Made by a program: the position numbers and the translations under genes. Shown here piece by piece: positions 1-13,900 of a DNA stretch of 64,000 nt. Numbering within the stretch: position 1 is the stretch's first letter; each line of letters opens with the position of its first letter. Origin of the DNA: Hofstenia miamia (Eukaryota; Xenacoelomorpha; Acoela). The notes under the pieces are model-generated. The model saw only the letters and a program-made list of their open reading frames with translations. It did not search any database and was not told the origin of the DNA. The stretch lies in contig SCFE01000118.1 in assembly GCA_004352715.1 (NCBI GenBank), forward strand, positions 980,116 through 1,044,115, in the 5' to 3' direction.

Positions 1-419
1 AGACTGTATAATTGTTTATGAAAATGAAAATTTAAATTATCGTAGAAATTAACACACACCTACAAAGAGACAATAAGTCAGATAACATTGTAAGCGGAGA
101 AATATGAAATGACCCATTATAATATATTAGTTGTTAGAGAAAAACTCAGTGAGTAATTTTATATATATTTATTTATTCATCTTTCCTTTTTTCCTGTACT
201 TTACAAATATATATGCATTTTTCTTGACATTTTTTCTTAAAATATTACCTGACTTTTTAACACCCTGTAGATCTTTAAAATCAATAACTTGTGTATATAT
301 TTTTTGTTAATACGTACTGTAAATTTGGTCCGTTTTACGTTTTATCTCTTTTATTATATGAAAGTGTGTTTTTGAGTAGTAGGTAATTCTTATCTGTGCT
401 TACTAATGTAGCACAATTT
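1..419. other. no gene seen
   Basis: AT-rich sequence downstream of the ELMO stop codon. I recognise no coding segment or repeat. Confidence 0.5.
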
Positions 420-745
420 TGTTCAAACATGTCATCTACTGAGTCATCGACAGATTGTAGAATGTCATATTTACTTCATTTGATTGAACATTAAATAGCA
501 GTGAATCCTAAATTGTCCCTTGTGGGATACCCGTTTCTAATAAAGTCGAATCTGTGAAAAATACCTATATGCAATTTTTCTCTGTTTTCTTATGTATATA
601 TAACTTGAGATTAAGTCGATGTTACTGGAAGAAAAGATGAAATTTTTACTTTTAGAAATGAGAATATTATGATTTATAGAGACAAATGCCCTTGATAAAT
701 CAAGACATGCAATAGTACAGTATTTATTTTTAGGTGAATGGTTTT
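420..745 (-). pseudogene. non-LTR retrotransposon RT remnant
   Basis: Conceptual translation of the minus strand, across frameshifts, gives CLDLSRAFVSINHNILISK near 660-720 and GIPQGTI near 520-540. These are motif A and the Gly-(Val/Ile)-Pro-Gln-Gly motif of LINE reverse transcriptases of the CR1/Jockey type. The spacing is shorter than usual, and stops are present. It lies beyond the 3' end of the ELMO gene. Confidence 0.6.
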
Positions 746-1838
746 AACCGTTTAAAATTTTTAAGTTTGTTCAATATTTTTTCGACAATCGCATTTCTTT
801 AAACCTTTTTAAAATTAATGATAATTCTCACTAGAAATCTAATAAATAGAAAAGTCAATAATTTAAATTTAATTAGCTAGTGATTGTAAGTATTCAAACA
901 TAAAATAAGTCATCTTAAACAATGGCAATGCTATTTTTCTTAACATGTCTTAGCAAGAATACCGAAGTGCATGTACATGTATTAAAAATTTTATTCTCTA
1001 TGTAAAGGCAAAATGCTGTTGCACTTTTAAGTTTTTCAGTAACTTATGATATACATGTAAAATAGAAAGACACATAAATGCTAGGAATCTTAACATTATC
1101 ATTTGTAATTACCACATTTGTCATTAACTTTAAGCCTACCAAGCTCAAAGTTACTTCAATTTCAGCAAATTATTTTTTTGTTCGGACTATTTGAACATGT
1201 TTTTAAGTCAAATGAAGGTGTTCCAAATCATCAGCAAGTCACTAACTTGGTTACACTGGTGCGGATTTTGAAAATATTGTCACTGCTTTTCTGCACAATC
1301 ACTAAGAAAAAATGTATTCCAATTTTATTCAGTCTTCAATAGGGATTGACAATGACAAGTACTTGTAGGTACTGCATTCTATGGAGTATTTTTGGACAGA
1401 ACAGAAAAGAACCAGAAAAAGCTCAATAGCCAATTATTGTATTAACAATATTAACTAATCAACATCTTGGCTTCAAAATATATTAATTGATAATATTTAA
1501 CTTTCATATTACAAAAATATTTCTTAAGCAAAATATCGTTAAGTGAAATTTATATATAATATTGTGCTATTGTTTAGATATACTTTAGAAAATTTTAAGT
1601 TTCTCTAACGTACTGCCATTTTGCCTTTTATGTTGAATCTCAGATTGCTTATTTATCTTAATTATCATTGATTTCTAATTTGGCTTCACCTTTAATTAAT
1701 TTCTTTAAAAATAAGAAGCTGAATGCAAATTTGAAGTTAATATAATACTTTGAAAATATTCTGTAAAATATTTAATGACAACTACAATTATATAAAACTA
1801 TTTCTTTCATATAAAAAATAAAATTTATCGAATCACAC
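746..1838. other. 3' flank of the ELMO gene
   Basis: AT-rich. The proximal part presumably carries the ELMO 3' UTR on the minus strand, but I cannot fix a poly(A) site because AATAAA-like words are common here. No other gene seen. Confidence 0.4.
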
Positions 1839-1997
1839 CTAAAGTAGTGTAGAGTCCATCTTTAAAAGTTCGGAGGGAATCGGGGGGAAATCTATACATT
1901 CTTCCGGTATTTTGATGTTATCCATTTCTATTAGTTGGATTTCCAACTCAAGGTTAACAAATTTCTCTAATTGTTCTCTGTAAAGATCACTAGTTGG
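1839..1997 (-). CDS. ELMO: ELMO terminal exon 19
   Basis: TAG acceptor at 1998-2000, then 52 codons and a TAG stop at 1839-1841. SDLYREQLEKFVNLELEIQL and IEMDNIKIPEECIDFPPIPS match the ELMO C-terminal helix (Leu-X-X-(Glu/Asp)-(Leu/Ile)-X-(Leu)-(Leu)-(Asp/Met)-(Leu/Asp)-Asn-Ile) and its Pro-rich DOCK-binding tail. With exon 13 this fixes the family assignment. Confidence 0.92.
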   Translation of the reverse strand, partial: PTSDLYREQLEKFVNLELEIQLIEMDNIKIPEECIDFPPIPSELLKMDSTLL

Positions 1998-3135
1998 CTA
2001 AAAATATTATATATATATTTTTTGCAAGAGTAATGCATTTGACAGAGAAAAACATATTGTTGATAATATATATATATAATATATATATATATAAATTTTT
2101 AAAAAATGTCAACATCATTTCACTTTCATTCTAGATAAGATGAAATTCCTAAATTTACTAAGTTACTGACGTTATAATTCCTTCTAAAAATATGATATGC
2201 AATAAATTCTTTGGATTCTGTTAGGAACTAGGAAATATAGGCATTTAGGTATTTTAGAAATATCGTGGCTCGCAAGGCCTTTGCTCTAATCTCCTGCAAT
2301 GATTAAATAATGGAAACTTATTAAAAGTTTTGTTCTTCAAAACTTGAAACATGTTATCAAAACCATAGTTTAATCATATAGTGATTTGTAAATACATGAG
2401 TTATATATATATATATATATATATATATATNCCATGTTACCAGAAAAATTTATGGGAATTGAATGCGTCGAGTCTCAAATTAAATCCAATGGGACTAAAT
2501 GGACCTGGGAATGACAAAATTCTAGTCTCGTATAGCGTATGATTATTTTGTTGCAGACTACTTTTACAAATTAATATACTAGTGCATTAAACTCTGTCGA
2601 AAGTGATACTTACAATTAGTGTAAATTCCACTACCACTTGATACAGCATTGAACTTCACATATGATACGATCGATCCACGAACATTTTCTGAAACTCTTA
2701 GCGTTTTTTTGTCTTTATTTAATTTTATATGAGTATTCAAAATTTCTAAACAAAATTCAATAAAACAAATATTCCTGAACATATTGTTCCACATTCAAAT
2801 TATCATCAAAAGCACAAAATCTGTTGAGTTAAATTTATGCATTCTTAAGGGGTCTAATAAAATACAAAAGTTTCAAACAATGATATTTCTAACAGTGTAG
2901 CCGTTGCCAAAATTTTATGGTATAATCTGAGCCTAGAAAGTCGACTTAATGGCCGGAATATACGGTAGCAATTTATACCAGGTGGACGATGTCATCCTTG
3001 ACCTATATTCAAAAATCCAAAAACATAAAAGTAAATTTAGTGTTACTATGTGCAATTCAATGGCATTTTGTAATAGTTCCCTAAACATAATTCAATTTCG
3101 TCTTACTGATGTAGCATGGGATGTTTAAGGATATA

Positions 3136-3167
<32 letters not shown>

Positions 3168-4702
3168 AGAATGTATATATATATATATATCAATACAGAT
3201 AGTTTCTATTAATCGTTATTTTGCTGATCTCTGTTAATAAAGAATTATCACAAATTCAATTTAGTGTACTCGGCTGCTAAGAAATCACCCCAATGAATGA
3301 ATGTATTTTGCCAAAATAGCAGGACTTAATGCGAAAATATTGAATGCAATTTAAATATTAGTTGTATATTTTGCATGGAATTTCATAATGGAGAAAATTT
3401 CGAAATTTGATTTTCTTCATATTTCAGTATGATTGAGCAAAGCTTCCTAAACACAAACTAACTAATGACTATTCTAAGGAAGTAATTTCGCTAGTGCTTT
3501 AATTACATTATTGAAAACGTAGCTTTCACAAATTTTTGAGTTCGCTAGTTAAAAATTTATTTCTGTAAGTGTTGTTTCCAAAACAAAAAGTCGATGTCAT
3601 TTCCAACGATAAAGTGAAAGACTTAGAATTTTAGACCGTCAAATATGTTCAGCAAATCTCGAATTACAATACTTTATTTTAGTACTGAATGTATGGGAAA
3701 AAGCTTATCCCCTTGGCTTAGAATCCATATTTTATCAGTGAAAAGTAAATGTGAACTTATTGTAAACTAAAAAATGATTAGCATATTTCGTTTTAATATG
3801 TTAATTTTTTGTATTCATTTTTGAAATAATTTTTGTTAGATATGATAAATTTTGGCATCTTTCATCGCACGGTTATTCCCTCTCCCATATTAGCTATGCT
3901 TCAGTCAAATCCATGTGATCAGTATTAATACCACCATTAAATATTTATCTTTTCGGTTACTAATGCTTTCAGTTGAAGGTTTCAAGTTCACATTTTGTCG
4001 TTCATTCATTTATAAATTCTTACGATTGGGAAACTTTTAATTCGCATTATTTATTTAAAATTGGAGTTAATTCCACTAATGATCGGTCACAGTTGCCAGC
4101 GTATTAATAACTATTGGAGCATAGTATTAATCGATACGATTTCTAAATTCGCCAAAGGATTTATCACGCTTCTGGCTTTCATTTGGAATCTTTAAAATGA
4201 TTTACGATTCTTCAATTTCTATTCACGCTCCAAATCTTAAATTTCCAATTATTAAAATCCATTTTATAATTATTGAATGCGAGAAAACGCACAGAACACT
4301 TGATGAAATATGGATGGTTATCCACAACAGAATCCCAGGCTTTGTTGAATTTTCGAAGTAATAAAGATTTTTTAATTTTATTAGTTAATCAATATTTTGT
4401 GACCCCAGAATTTTAATGATATCTACGTGTTTGTGGGTACGTGCTTCGCAATTTTTTGATAAAATGCAACCTTACTTGAAATATTATAGGTATTTATTTT
4501 ATAAATTTAGATGGTATTAAATTACCAGAATTCGAACATCGACAAGGACTACGCCTTTTTTCAATTTGTCAATTCTCTTAAAATTCCAATCAACTGCAAT
4601 TCAATGCGAGGCTAATGTATTATCCTAGAAAAAAGCATCTTTATTATTCTAAAGTAACATTTTTTTGTAATTTAAGCTTATACAAAGTCTTGGGTCAATG
4701 AC

Positions 4703-4745
<43 letters not shown>

Positions 4746-4954
4746 CTAATAAAAATCAAATTATATTTTTGATTATTGATTACTTAAATACTGCATGCTT
4801 ACCGCCTTGATCATCCAAGCTAACTAGGGTTGAAATGGCAGCTTCTTTGCTCTAAATACATCAATTTAAAATTGGCTAATACAGTTTGTCACATACTTCC
4901 TCACACCATGACTTCATACGCCGAGTGCTCTCTACTGACTAAAAATACGTATTT

Positions 4955-4993
<39 letters not shown>

Positions 4994-7900
4994 TTTTTTC
5001 CTAAAAAAACAGCTAACATACTTCTTTTCCCTGTAGAATTGCAATTGCATCCATCCAACAATTGAACTAAAACAAAAGATTTACCAATACAAAAAAATAA
5101 TATAGTTTACAGTCGTGGAGTTGTTTGTGGTCACTTTCAAAATTTCTTTGTTGTCTGATAAGTTTTTGATAATAATTTGCTTTTCCTTAGCCTTGAACTC
5201 GAAGGAAATGGAAGAGAGTCTATCTAAATCGAGAATTCAAAAGTTGAATTTTAAAAATTATGTTATTCGTGTAATGAAATATTGAATTTAATTGAATTTG
5301 TGCCTTAAATCACAATCATGAGAATGCTAGTTTCCATTGTTTGAAAACAAACAACTAGGAATTTGTGGAACCATTCAGTCCCATGGAATTTACTAGTCCC
5401 AGTCTCATCGAGCTTAGACTAAACATTACCGTTGGACTGGGACTAACATGGAATTGGAGCCATTCATACAGAAACTGGGACAATAGATTCACATTTCAGA
5501 ATAACAATCCCAATTTTTTATATTTTTTCAAGAAAATAAATGCTATGATTGCACCATGTTACCAGAAAAATTTATGGGAATTGAATGCGTCGAGTCTCAA
5601 ATTAAATCCAATGGGACTAAATGGACCTGGGAATGACAAAATTCTAGTCTCGTATAGCGTATGATTATTTTGTTGCAGACTACTTTTACAAATTAATATA
5701 CTAGTGCATTAAACTCTGTCGAAAGTGATACTTACAATTAGTGTAAATTCCACTACCACTTGATACAGCATTGAACTTCACATATGATACGATCGATCCA
5801 CGAACATTTTCTGAAACTCTTAGCGTTTTTTTGTCTTTATTTAATTTTATATGAGTATTCAAAATTTCTAAACAAAATTCAATAAAACAAATATTCCTGA
5901 ACATATTGTTCCACATTCAAATTATCATCAAAAGCACAAAATCTGTTGAGTTAAATTTATGCATTCTTAAGGGGTCTAATAAAATACAAAAGTTTCAAAC
6001 AATGATATTTCTAACAGTGTAGCCGTTGATATGGATATTTCGCTACATTGGACAGTTTTTCCCTGTTTTTTTTAAGCAAATTTCGCTCTCTATTAGACAA
6101 ACTTGTTAAAACATAACTTAATTTCATATTGCTTCATTAATAATAAAAATAATAGTCTGATCAATTGTATAACATTGGATTACCGTTACCTTTGCCTTTT
6201 GTTCCTTTTTCAACTTTGTGAAACTCAGCACCATCATGGAGATGTCCAATCCTTTCTTTATAAATCATTTGCTTGATGTTACCCTCCTTTTTTTCTTTTA
6301 GTGATAAATATCCTTGAGTCTAATGCAAAATATACTAGAATTGTGCGTTCTCGTTAGCCCAACTACATATGAAAAACAGCTTCAGAGACTGTGTAATATC
6401 AATAGGCTAACTGTCATGCATTATGAAGGTCAGAAATTCCACAAATGTGGATATTTCAATAATTCAATATAAAATGGTTTAAACCAAAAATATATATTTA
6501 TTTTACAATGATCATTTTACATTAGAAATTTTACGACCGAAGTAAAAATTTTAATTTAAATATGTATCCTTATCTAAAATATTCATATTCTTCATCTTTC
6601 TAAATACAAAATGTATGCAGCTAGCCGATTGACTTTACAAAGTTTCTAGAGTTGTAGGTCCTGTATATTAACTCTCTTGCGCATACCATTGTCATTTTTA
6701 ACAAGGAAATACAATTATATTTTCTGTTGAAGAAAGAAGACTTTCCCTGCTTTGCTTAAAATTGTGATATGATAATCTAAACTCGACGACAAAAAATTTG
6801 CCAAACTTGAAATTTTGCATAAAACATACAGTTATCTGGAAGTTTTAGTCTATTTTTCATTACACAAGTAATTAAGTTGCATGACAGAAGAAACATATAA
6901 TAATCATTTTAATTATTTTCAGTATACTTGAAATAAGCTATAGAATATGTCTCAGCAACATGGTAATAAATAATTACAAATCGTAATTTTAATGAAACAC
7001 AGTCAAACATGGCACTGACATCTGCAAACAGGGAGTTATCGCACAAATTACCACCAATGTGGTAGAACAAAAAATTCAGCAAACAGGCTGATCAACGGAT
7101 TCATCGGGATTCTGTAAAAAATTCACCATTTTTGCCTCTGATATAATAATTGACTAAGGAATTTTCCTGCAAATGACCGAAACATTTCCAAATCGAAACT
7201 GCTGGCTATAACAAGATAATGCTCCATGTCATGCAACCAGAAATCCCTACAACTTTATCAGCAAGAGTCCATTCGTCTAATGCCGTAGCCGCCATCGTCT
7301 CTTGACAGAAATCCAATTGAAAATATGTGATTGATCATCAAAAAGCGTTAAAAAACCTGGCTACAGAAAAAAAGTGATTTAATTACTGAATTTATTAAAT
7401 TATGACCCAATGATCCCGATTTAGTTGCTTTTTGTCCTCGTCTTGTGGAATCAATGGCAGCTAGAATTGAAGTGATTATTGCTGCAAACAGTAACACTAT
7501 ACATTATTGAGATTGTCTCTTCATTTTATAATATTTTCTTACTTATTTCGTTGTGCTACATCAGAAAAATTACGAAGTGACTTATTTATTTATTTTCTAA
7601 AAAAGCAATTATAAAAAATTGTGGTGGGGCAAACATTTTGTAGCTGAGTTTCGCATAAACATATAAAAATGTCTGCTTAATATATTTTTATGTGAATTTC
7701 AAAAATATTGTGTTTATTTATGTGAGAACTGCAATTTATATGAATACTTGCTATTTAGTCACACTTCAGTGAAGATCTTCACCTCTACTGGATGACCAGG
7801 TTAGAGTTAGGGTTAGGATTAGGGTGGATATTCAAAAAATTATGCTTATTTCGAAGTTCTCAAAACATATAAACACAATATTTTTGAAATAATTATCAAA

Positions 7901-10900
7901 ATTCAATTAGTAACAACTGTTGTTATATAGCAAATTATAAATGGCTCTGTTGCCAGATGATAAAGGGATACAGAAGAGATATGAGCAGAACTTAATAGTA
8001 ATAGTATTAGCTGAACCTAAACTTAACAATAAGCTTATCAAAAATGTGTGAAAATTGTTTGAAAAAATATTTATTAAATGAAATGCTTAATTGAGTCAGT
8101 TGAATAAGTCAAAATTGAGAGGAAATATACCGTATATTCCGGCCATTAGGTCGACTCGGCCATTAAGTCGACCCCCTTTCAGAGGCCAAAATATAGTGAA
8201 TTTAAGGTTGCTTCGTCCTATAAGTCGACCCCCATGTCAGCAATTATCACATATGTCCGAAGCCTAATTTTTAGGTAAAATCCAACAAATATGATGGATC
8301 TGACGAAGATTGGCCGAAACGCGAAGTGATCACTGGAAAATGAAAACCCAATGACGAAGTGATCAACTGGAAAATGAAAACCCAAAGACGAAATAAAACA
8401 TTGTTATATGTAGTTTAGTTTCAGTTTTAAGATCATTTTAATATTTAATATACCTAGATAGTTATGTTTCATCTATAGATAACAATAGTTACTATCCACT
8501 GCCGTTACACTACGTAGGTAATTACCAATAAATTAATTATAGGTAATTGTACAGATTTCTTGTGATCATAAATTAAATAAAAACATAGATCATAGGTTTA
8601 ATCAATTATAAATAAATCTAACGGGTATCACAAACTATTTGTCCAAATTTATTTCTATTGATCACTGCCGCCGATGTAAATTGAACCTACGCCATTGTAA
8701 CTTAATATAATTTACGAAGAATGCAAGATAGTGATTCTTTAATATTGATCTCTGAACCAGCACTATTCAAACAAAGCAAATTACTAAGTCCAGTTTTGTC
8801 ACTAATTACATAGAAAACGCAGTAATTAACCAATGGCGTACCGAGTTGAGTCAACACGGCGGTCTACCTACGATAAAAACCTTGTTCAACCTGAAAAATC
8901 AAGCTTGAGAATATTGCCCCGGCCATTAAGTCGACCCCCAAAATTTTATGGTATAATCTGAGCCTAGAAAGTCGACTTAACGGCCGGAATATACGGTAGT
9001 TACAGTTTTCATTCGATTTTAACAGTATGCATAGAAAACTTGGGAAAATTACCAAGAATGTAATTTTTTTGTAACACATTTATTTTTTATAATATTCACT
9101 ACATTTTTTTGGACTTGCGGGAACTGTCGCGTATTAGCACGTTTTTTCAATACAATGAAAAAAATGCTGCATACCTCTCTGATTTTTTACTATGTATAAT
9201 TGTAATTGTAAAGGTGGTAGCCTCATTAAGGAATACATATCAAGTTTTAAAAAATGGCATACTTTAGTGTTAAACAGCACGTTGCGCTCCAAGTGTTGTT
9301 TAATTTTGCGTTGAACAGCGTCGAGATTTAACTTTCTAAGTACAATGGAGAATTCCTCCAAAACTGGTCTTCCACATATATTTTTAGCGTAGTTTACTTG
9401 TTCAATGACATATTTGATTACCTAAATTAAATTATTATATACTGCCTGCTAGATTTTTGTATAAATACATATGAATATGAGTGGGGTACGCAGTGTTGAA
9501 ACCGAAAAGAGATCGACAATATTTAGTTTTTCTCCCAATGAGATATTTCCTAAAATATTGCGACATCGATATGATTTTGGTATGTTAATTTGTCTTCGTG
9601 TGAAAATCTAACATCAATCTATATAAATTTGTTTCTTTATACTTCGGAAGTATACTATTTATAGTATTGACCACTGCAGTTTTCTTGGAGCAATTGCTGA
9701 GAAATTCAAGTCCACTGAAAGTTTCATATAAATATGTGAGTGTTAGACAGTTTTTGTTGGAACTGCAAATAAAATGTTGTATATTACTCCTAATTTAAAT
9801 TCATGTTTTTCAGTTACTGCAAAATTACTAGTAAGCTTACCAATCACTCAGCTGACTTGAAATCACTGTGGGAGTGGCAGGGCTCACAATTTTTACACAA
9901 GTATACTGTAACTGAGTTCATAAAAATAACAATACCACTATTTGCTTTCAATATTTGAATGCTCGCAAAAATTCAAAATATGGAAAGCCTCAAACACAAA
10001 ATCTTATGGCGTTGTTTTCACCATCATATCGCTTTTAATTAAGAGGCTTTGACCATTGACTATATAAATGCAGACATTAATGTTCAGTTCATGTAGACCA
10101 ATTAAATAAATATTGGGAACCAACTTACCATTTTGCATTAAACATGTGTTTCAAGGTTTTCTCAATATGGCCTTAATGTGCATTGCATCCATTGGCCCAC
10201 AATAATAAATTAAAAAACAGATATTTTGTAAAATCAATATTCATTTTGAAATTATAATATGTTGATTGCATATTTATTAATTTATTTATTTACTGTTTGC
10301 GCTTGACACGCGGAATGTACTGTATACATTTTCTATGCGGCTTTGAACGTTAATTACACCTTAAAAATAAAATTCCTTAGAGTCTTCCTAGAGAACTGAA
10401 GTGAATTGCTAGAGCGAATAGTAGTGGCAATCGATTTTACTCATTTGAAGCATTGAATCCAAAAGACCTTTCATCATATTTAGGATTTACTATGTGGCTA
10501 CGAAGGAGCAAAGTATCACTGAGATAAGTCGGAAATGCGGAAGATTTTATAAACATGAGTAAAGAGTTTGTACTTAATCCTCAATATGATGAGTAACCAG
10601 CGTAGATTGCAGAGAATCTCTTGAATTGTATCGGAATAATTAGCACAGATCAGATGGCATATAAAGTGAAATTTTAAAAAAATTCAATTGTTTACAACCT
10701 CTAACTAGAAAGTATCACAACTGACTACTAGTAGATAGCAATACAGTATAGTCACGCGTGTCTTTTATTCATAAAAAAACTTCTTTAAAATAATCCGAAT
10801 TAATTTAATGGTTAATGATGGTGAAGATATTGTCTTTGGGTTGGAAAATTTGATAAAATAATTTCGATTGATATTAGAAATCACTGAAACATGAATGTAG

Positions 10901-13900
10901 ACACTGCCAAATTTGTTGCTGGACACATTGAGATTTCAGTCTCGAGCCTTGCTTTGTACCAACAGGGACAAATCTAAGAATTCAATCAAAATTGAGCATG
11001 CCCTGCCAAGATATACCAGATAAGGCTTACTCTCTGTCATAATAGCTGTTTACATTAAGTATGGTTTTCGTTTCAGATTAAGCCAGGGCTTTTTAAAAAT
11101 AAATCTTTTGATTACCTCAGGAACATCATTATACAATTATGGGCTCACCTGCGGGTATTCCGAAATCAACTCTCTTAAAGGAAAATACTTGTATAGAATA
11201 TAGAACTGCAAATTAAAATATAAATACATGCAAATAAGTACAAATTCATTACTCAGGATTATATTACACTCTTTCTGTACAAATTTAACCAATTTTAAGA
11301 GTTTTTTTTCAATGTAAAACGAAATGGTTTACATTTGTTGTTTTCACTTCATACTTACATTTAATATGCAAATGACTCACTTATCAAGTAAAACACATGA
11401 AATACAGTCAATAACTTACGTACTTTTTTGCCAGGAAGTTTATTGTTTTAAGGAAAGGCGCAGCTTAGACAAACATTTGTGTTTTTTAACACAAATATAT
11501 TTTAAGAATAGTATATATAGCTAAACAACCAGGGTGACCGTCCCAAATTAATCTTGTCCACTCCCACCGTCAAATATTTTTTTGATCGACTTTTTGTTTC
11601 GATGGTACACAACAGTGGACATTTTCCTGTAAAATGACTGCATAGCTCTAAAAAACATCTTCCAGTATTATCTACATTCACAAAAAGTATTAAAATGCTT
11701 TTTCAAATAAGGGTTGCAATATTTTATGAAGAAAAGTATGCAAAGCACAAAATTTTGCTGTATAATTTAAATACATTGCATGTTGTTTTCGTTTTGCAGG
11801 ATTTCATTAATACCTTCAAATGATTATACCTGATCTACATCATCTGTACAGTTTGCTTCCATCTCGCAAAAGGTTTTAACATAACGATTGAACACAACAC
11901 AGAAAAGGCTCTCAAATGGGTTATCTTCTTCAAAGAGAAGCTCAAAGAATGGATTTTGTCGGGTTTCATCTAAATCGTATTTGAAAACTATATATATAAT
12001 TTTGCTCACCAAGATGATTTAAGTCGAGAATGTTATCTGAGAGAAGGCTGCAAACACGAACTGCCGATTCTATCATTGGTATATGTTTTACATTTGCCTA
12101 AATTTAATGGTAAATAATTTCTGCATTCTGAATTTAAGAACGATTTGGTCTATTGAATTAATAAATTGTTAACCTTCTTTGAGTTTTTGAATAACAATTA
12201 CAGAATCTAAATTTGTAGGTTTACAAAATGGAGAACACTTGGGATATTGCATGCTCTTTCGTCTGTGTGTCTAGATCCTTAACCTTAAGCAGCTTAGCGT
12301 CCGTTTTAAATACAAACAGTTTTTCCACATTTACAAAGAATTTTCTCCAAGCCTATTTCCAAATTTGAAAATCTTGGGACATGGGTAGATCTATTGGGGA
12401 ATATAGATTAATGCAATGTTGAAAATTTCTATTAAAGCTTATGGCTGTGGCAGAAATTGTTGAATAGATTAACAAGTTTTCATAGATTTTTTCGAATTTT
12501 TGAAAAAGATTTAATTCTCTCTATACTTAGTGTTAAATGTATTTAGGTTTTGAGCCCCTGGAGGCAACACAGAACTTTGACTGATTCTTAATATATGCAA
12601 AGATATTCCAAACACTGAGGCGTGCCGTGCGCAAAGTCAGCGTGGGACCGAAGGTCACTGCGACCGAAAACTTTGCGCAACGTTACGCCTCGAAGGGACA
12701 AGGCCAAAGCGCGAATTTAGAAGGAAAAAAGGAGACGCTCCTCTATCATGTGGTGCTTTCAGATTGAGCACAACATTAATAGTATTTGAGATATAAGCAA
12801 TTCAATCCAAAGTATTGCAGCAANAGCTTAGACAAACATTTGTGTTTTTTAACACAAATATATTTTAAGAATAGTATATATAGCTAAACAACCAGGGTGA
12901 CCGTCCCAAATTAATCTTGTCCACTCCCACCGTCAAATATTTTTTTGATCGACTTTTTGTTTCGATGGTACACAACAGTGGACATTTTCCTGTAAAATGA
13001 CTGCATAGCTCTAAAAAACATCTTCCAGTATTATCTACATTCACAAAAAGTATTAAAATGCTTTTTCAAATAAGGGTTGCAATATTTTATGAAGAAAAGT
13101 ATGCAAAGCACAAAATTTTGCTGTATAATTTAAATACATTGCATGTTGTTTTCGTTTTGCAGGATTTCATTAATACCTTCAAATGATTATACCTGATCTA
13201 CATCATCTGTACAGTTTGCTTCCATCTCGCAAAAGGTTTTAACATAACGATTGAACACAACACAGAAAAGGCTCTCAAATGGGTTATCTTCTTCAAAGAG
13301 AAGCTCAAAGAATGGATTTTGTCGGGTTTCATCTAAATCGTATTTGAAAACTATATATATAATTTTGCTCACCAAGATGATTTAAGTCGAGAATGTTATC
13401 TGAGAGAAGGCTGCAAACACGAACTGCCGATTCTATCATTGGTATATGTTTTACATTTGCCTAAATTTAATGGTAAATAATTTCTGCATTCTGAATTTAA
13501 GAACGATTTGGTCTATTGAATTAATAAATTGTTAACCTTCTTTGAGTTTTTGAATAACAATTACAGAATCTAAATTTGTAGGTTTACAAAATGGAGAACA
13601 CTTGGGATATTGCATGCTCTTTCGTCTGTGTGTCTAGATCCTTAACCTTAAGCAGCTTAGCGTCCGTTTTAAATACAAACAGTTTTTCCACATTTACAAA
13701 GAATTTTCTCCAAGCCTATTTCCAAATTTGAAAATCTTGGGACATGGGTAGATCTATTGGGGAATATAGATTAATGCAATGTTGAAAATTTCTATTAAAG
13801 CTTATGGCTGTGGCAGAAATTGTTGAATAGATTAACAAGTTTTCTTAGATTTTTTCGAATTTTTGAAAAAGATTTAATTCTCTCTATACTTAGTGTTAAA

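Noticed and set aside
1118-1342. Plus-strand open frame of 74 codons
   Set aside because: No family likeness, no splice context and AT-driven composition. Chance frames of this size are expected.
4255-4350. Possible ELMO exon reading AWDSVVDNHPYFIKC
   Set aside because: No acceptable splice sites, and it does not fit between exons 17 and 18.
7799-7827. Interstitial telomere
   Set aside because: Fewer than five imperfect TTAGGG units. Too short to separate from chance.
8864-9079. Minus-strand frame of 71 codons
   Set aside because: It runs through the right end of the AAGTCGAC element and across its TA junction, so it is not a gene.
12613-12700. Hammerhead ribozyme in the hairpin-bearing repeat
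   Set aside because: GAAA and GTC words are present, but I cannot find the conserved CTGATGA core, so I do not call it.
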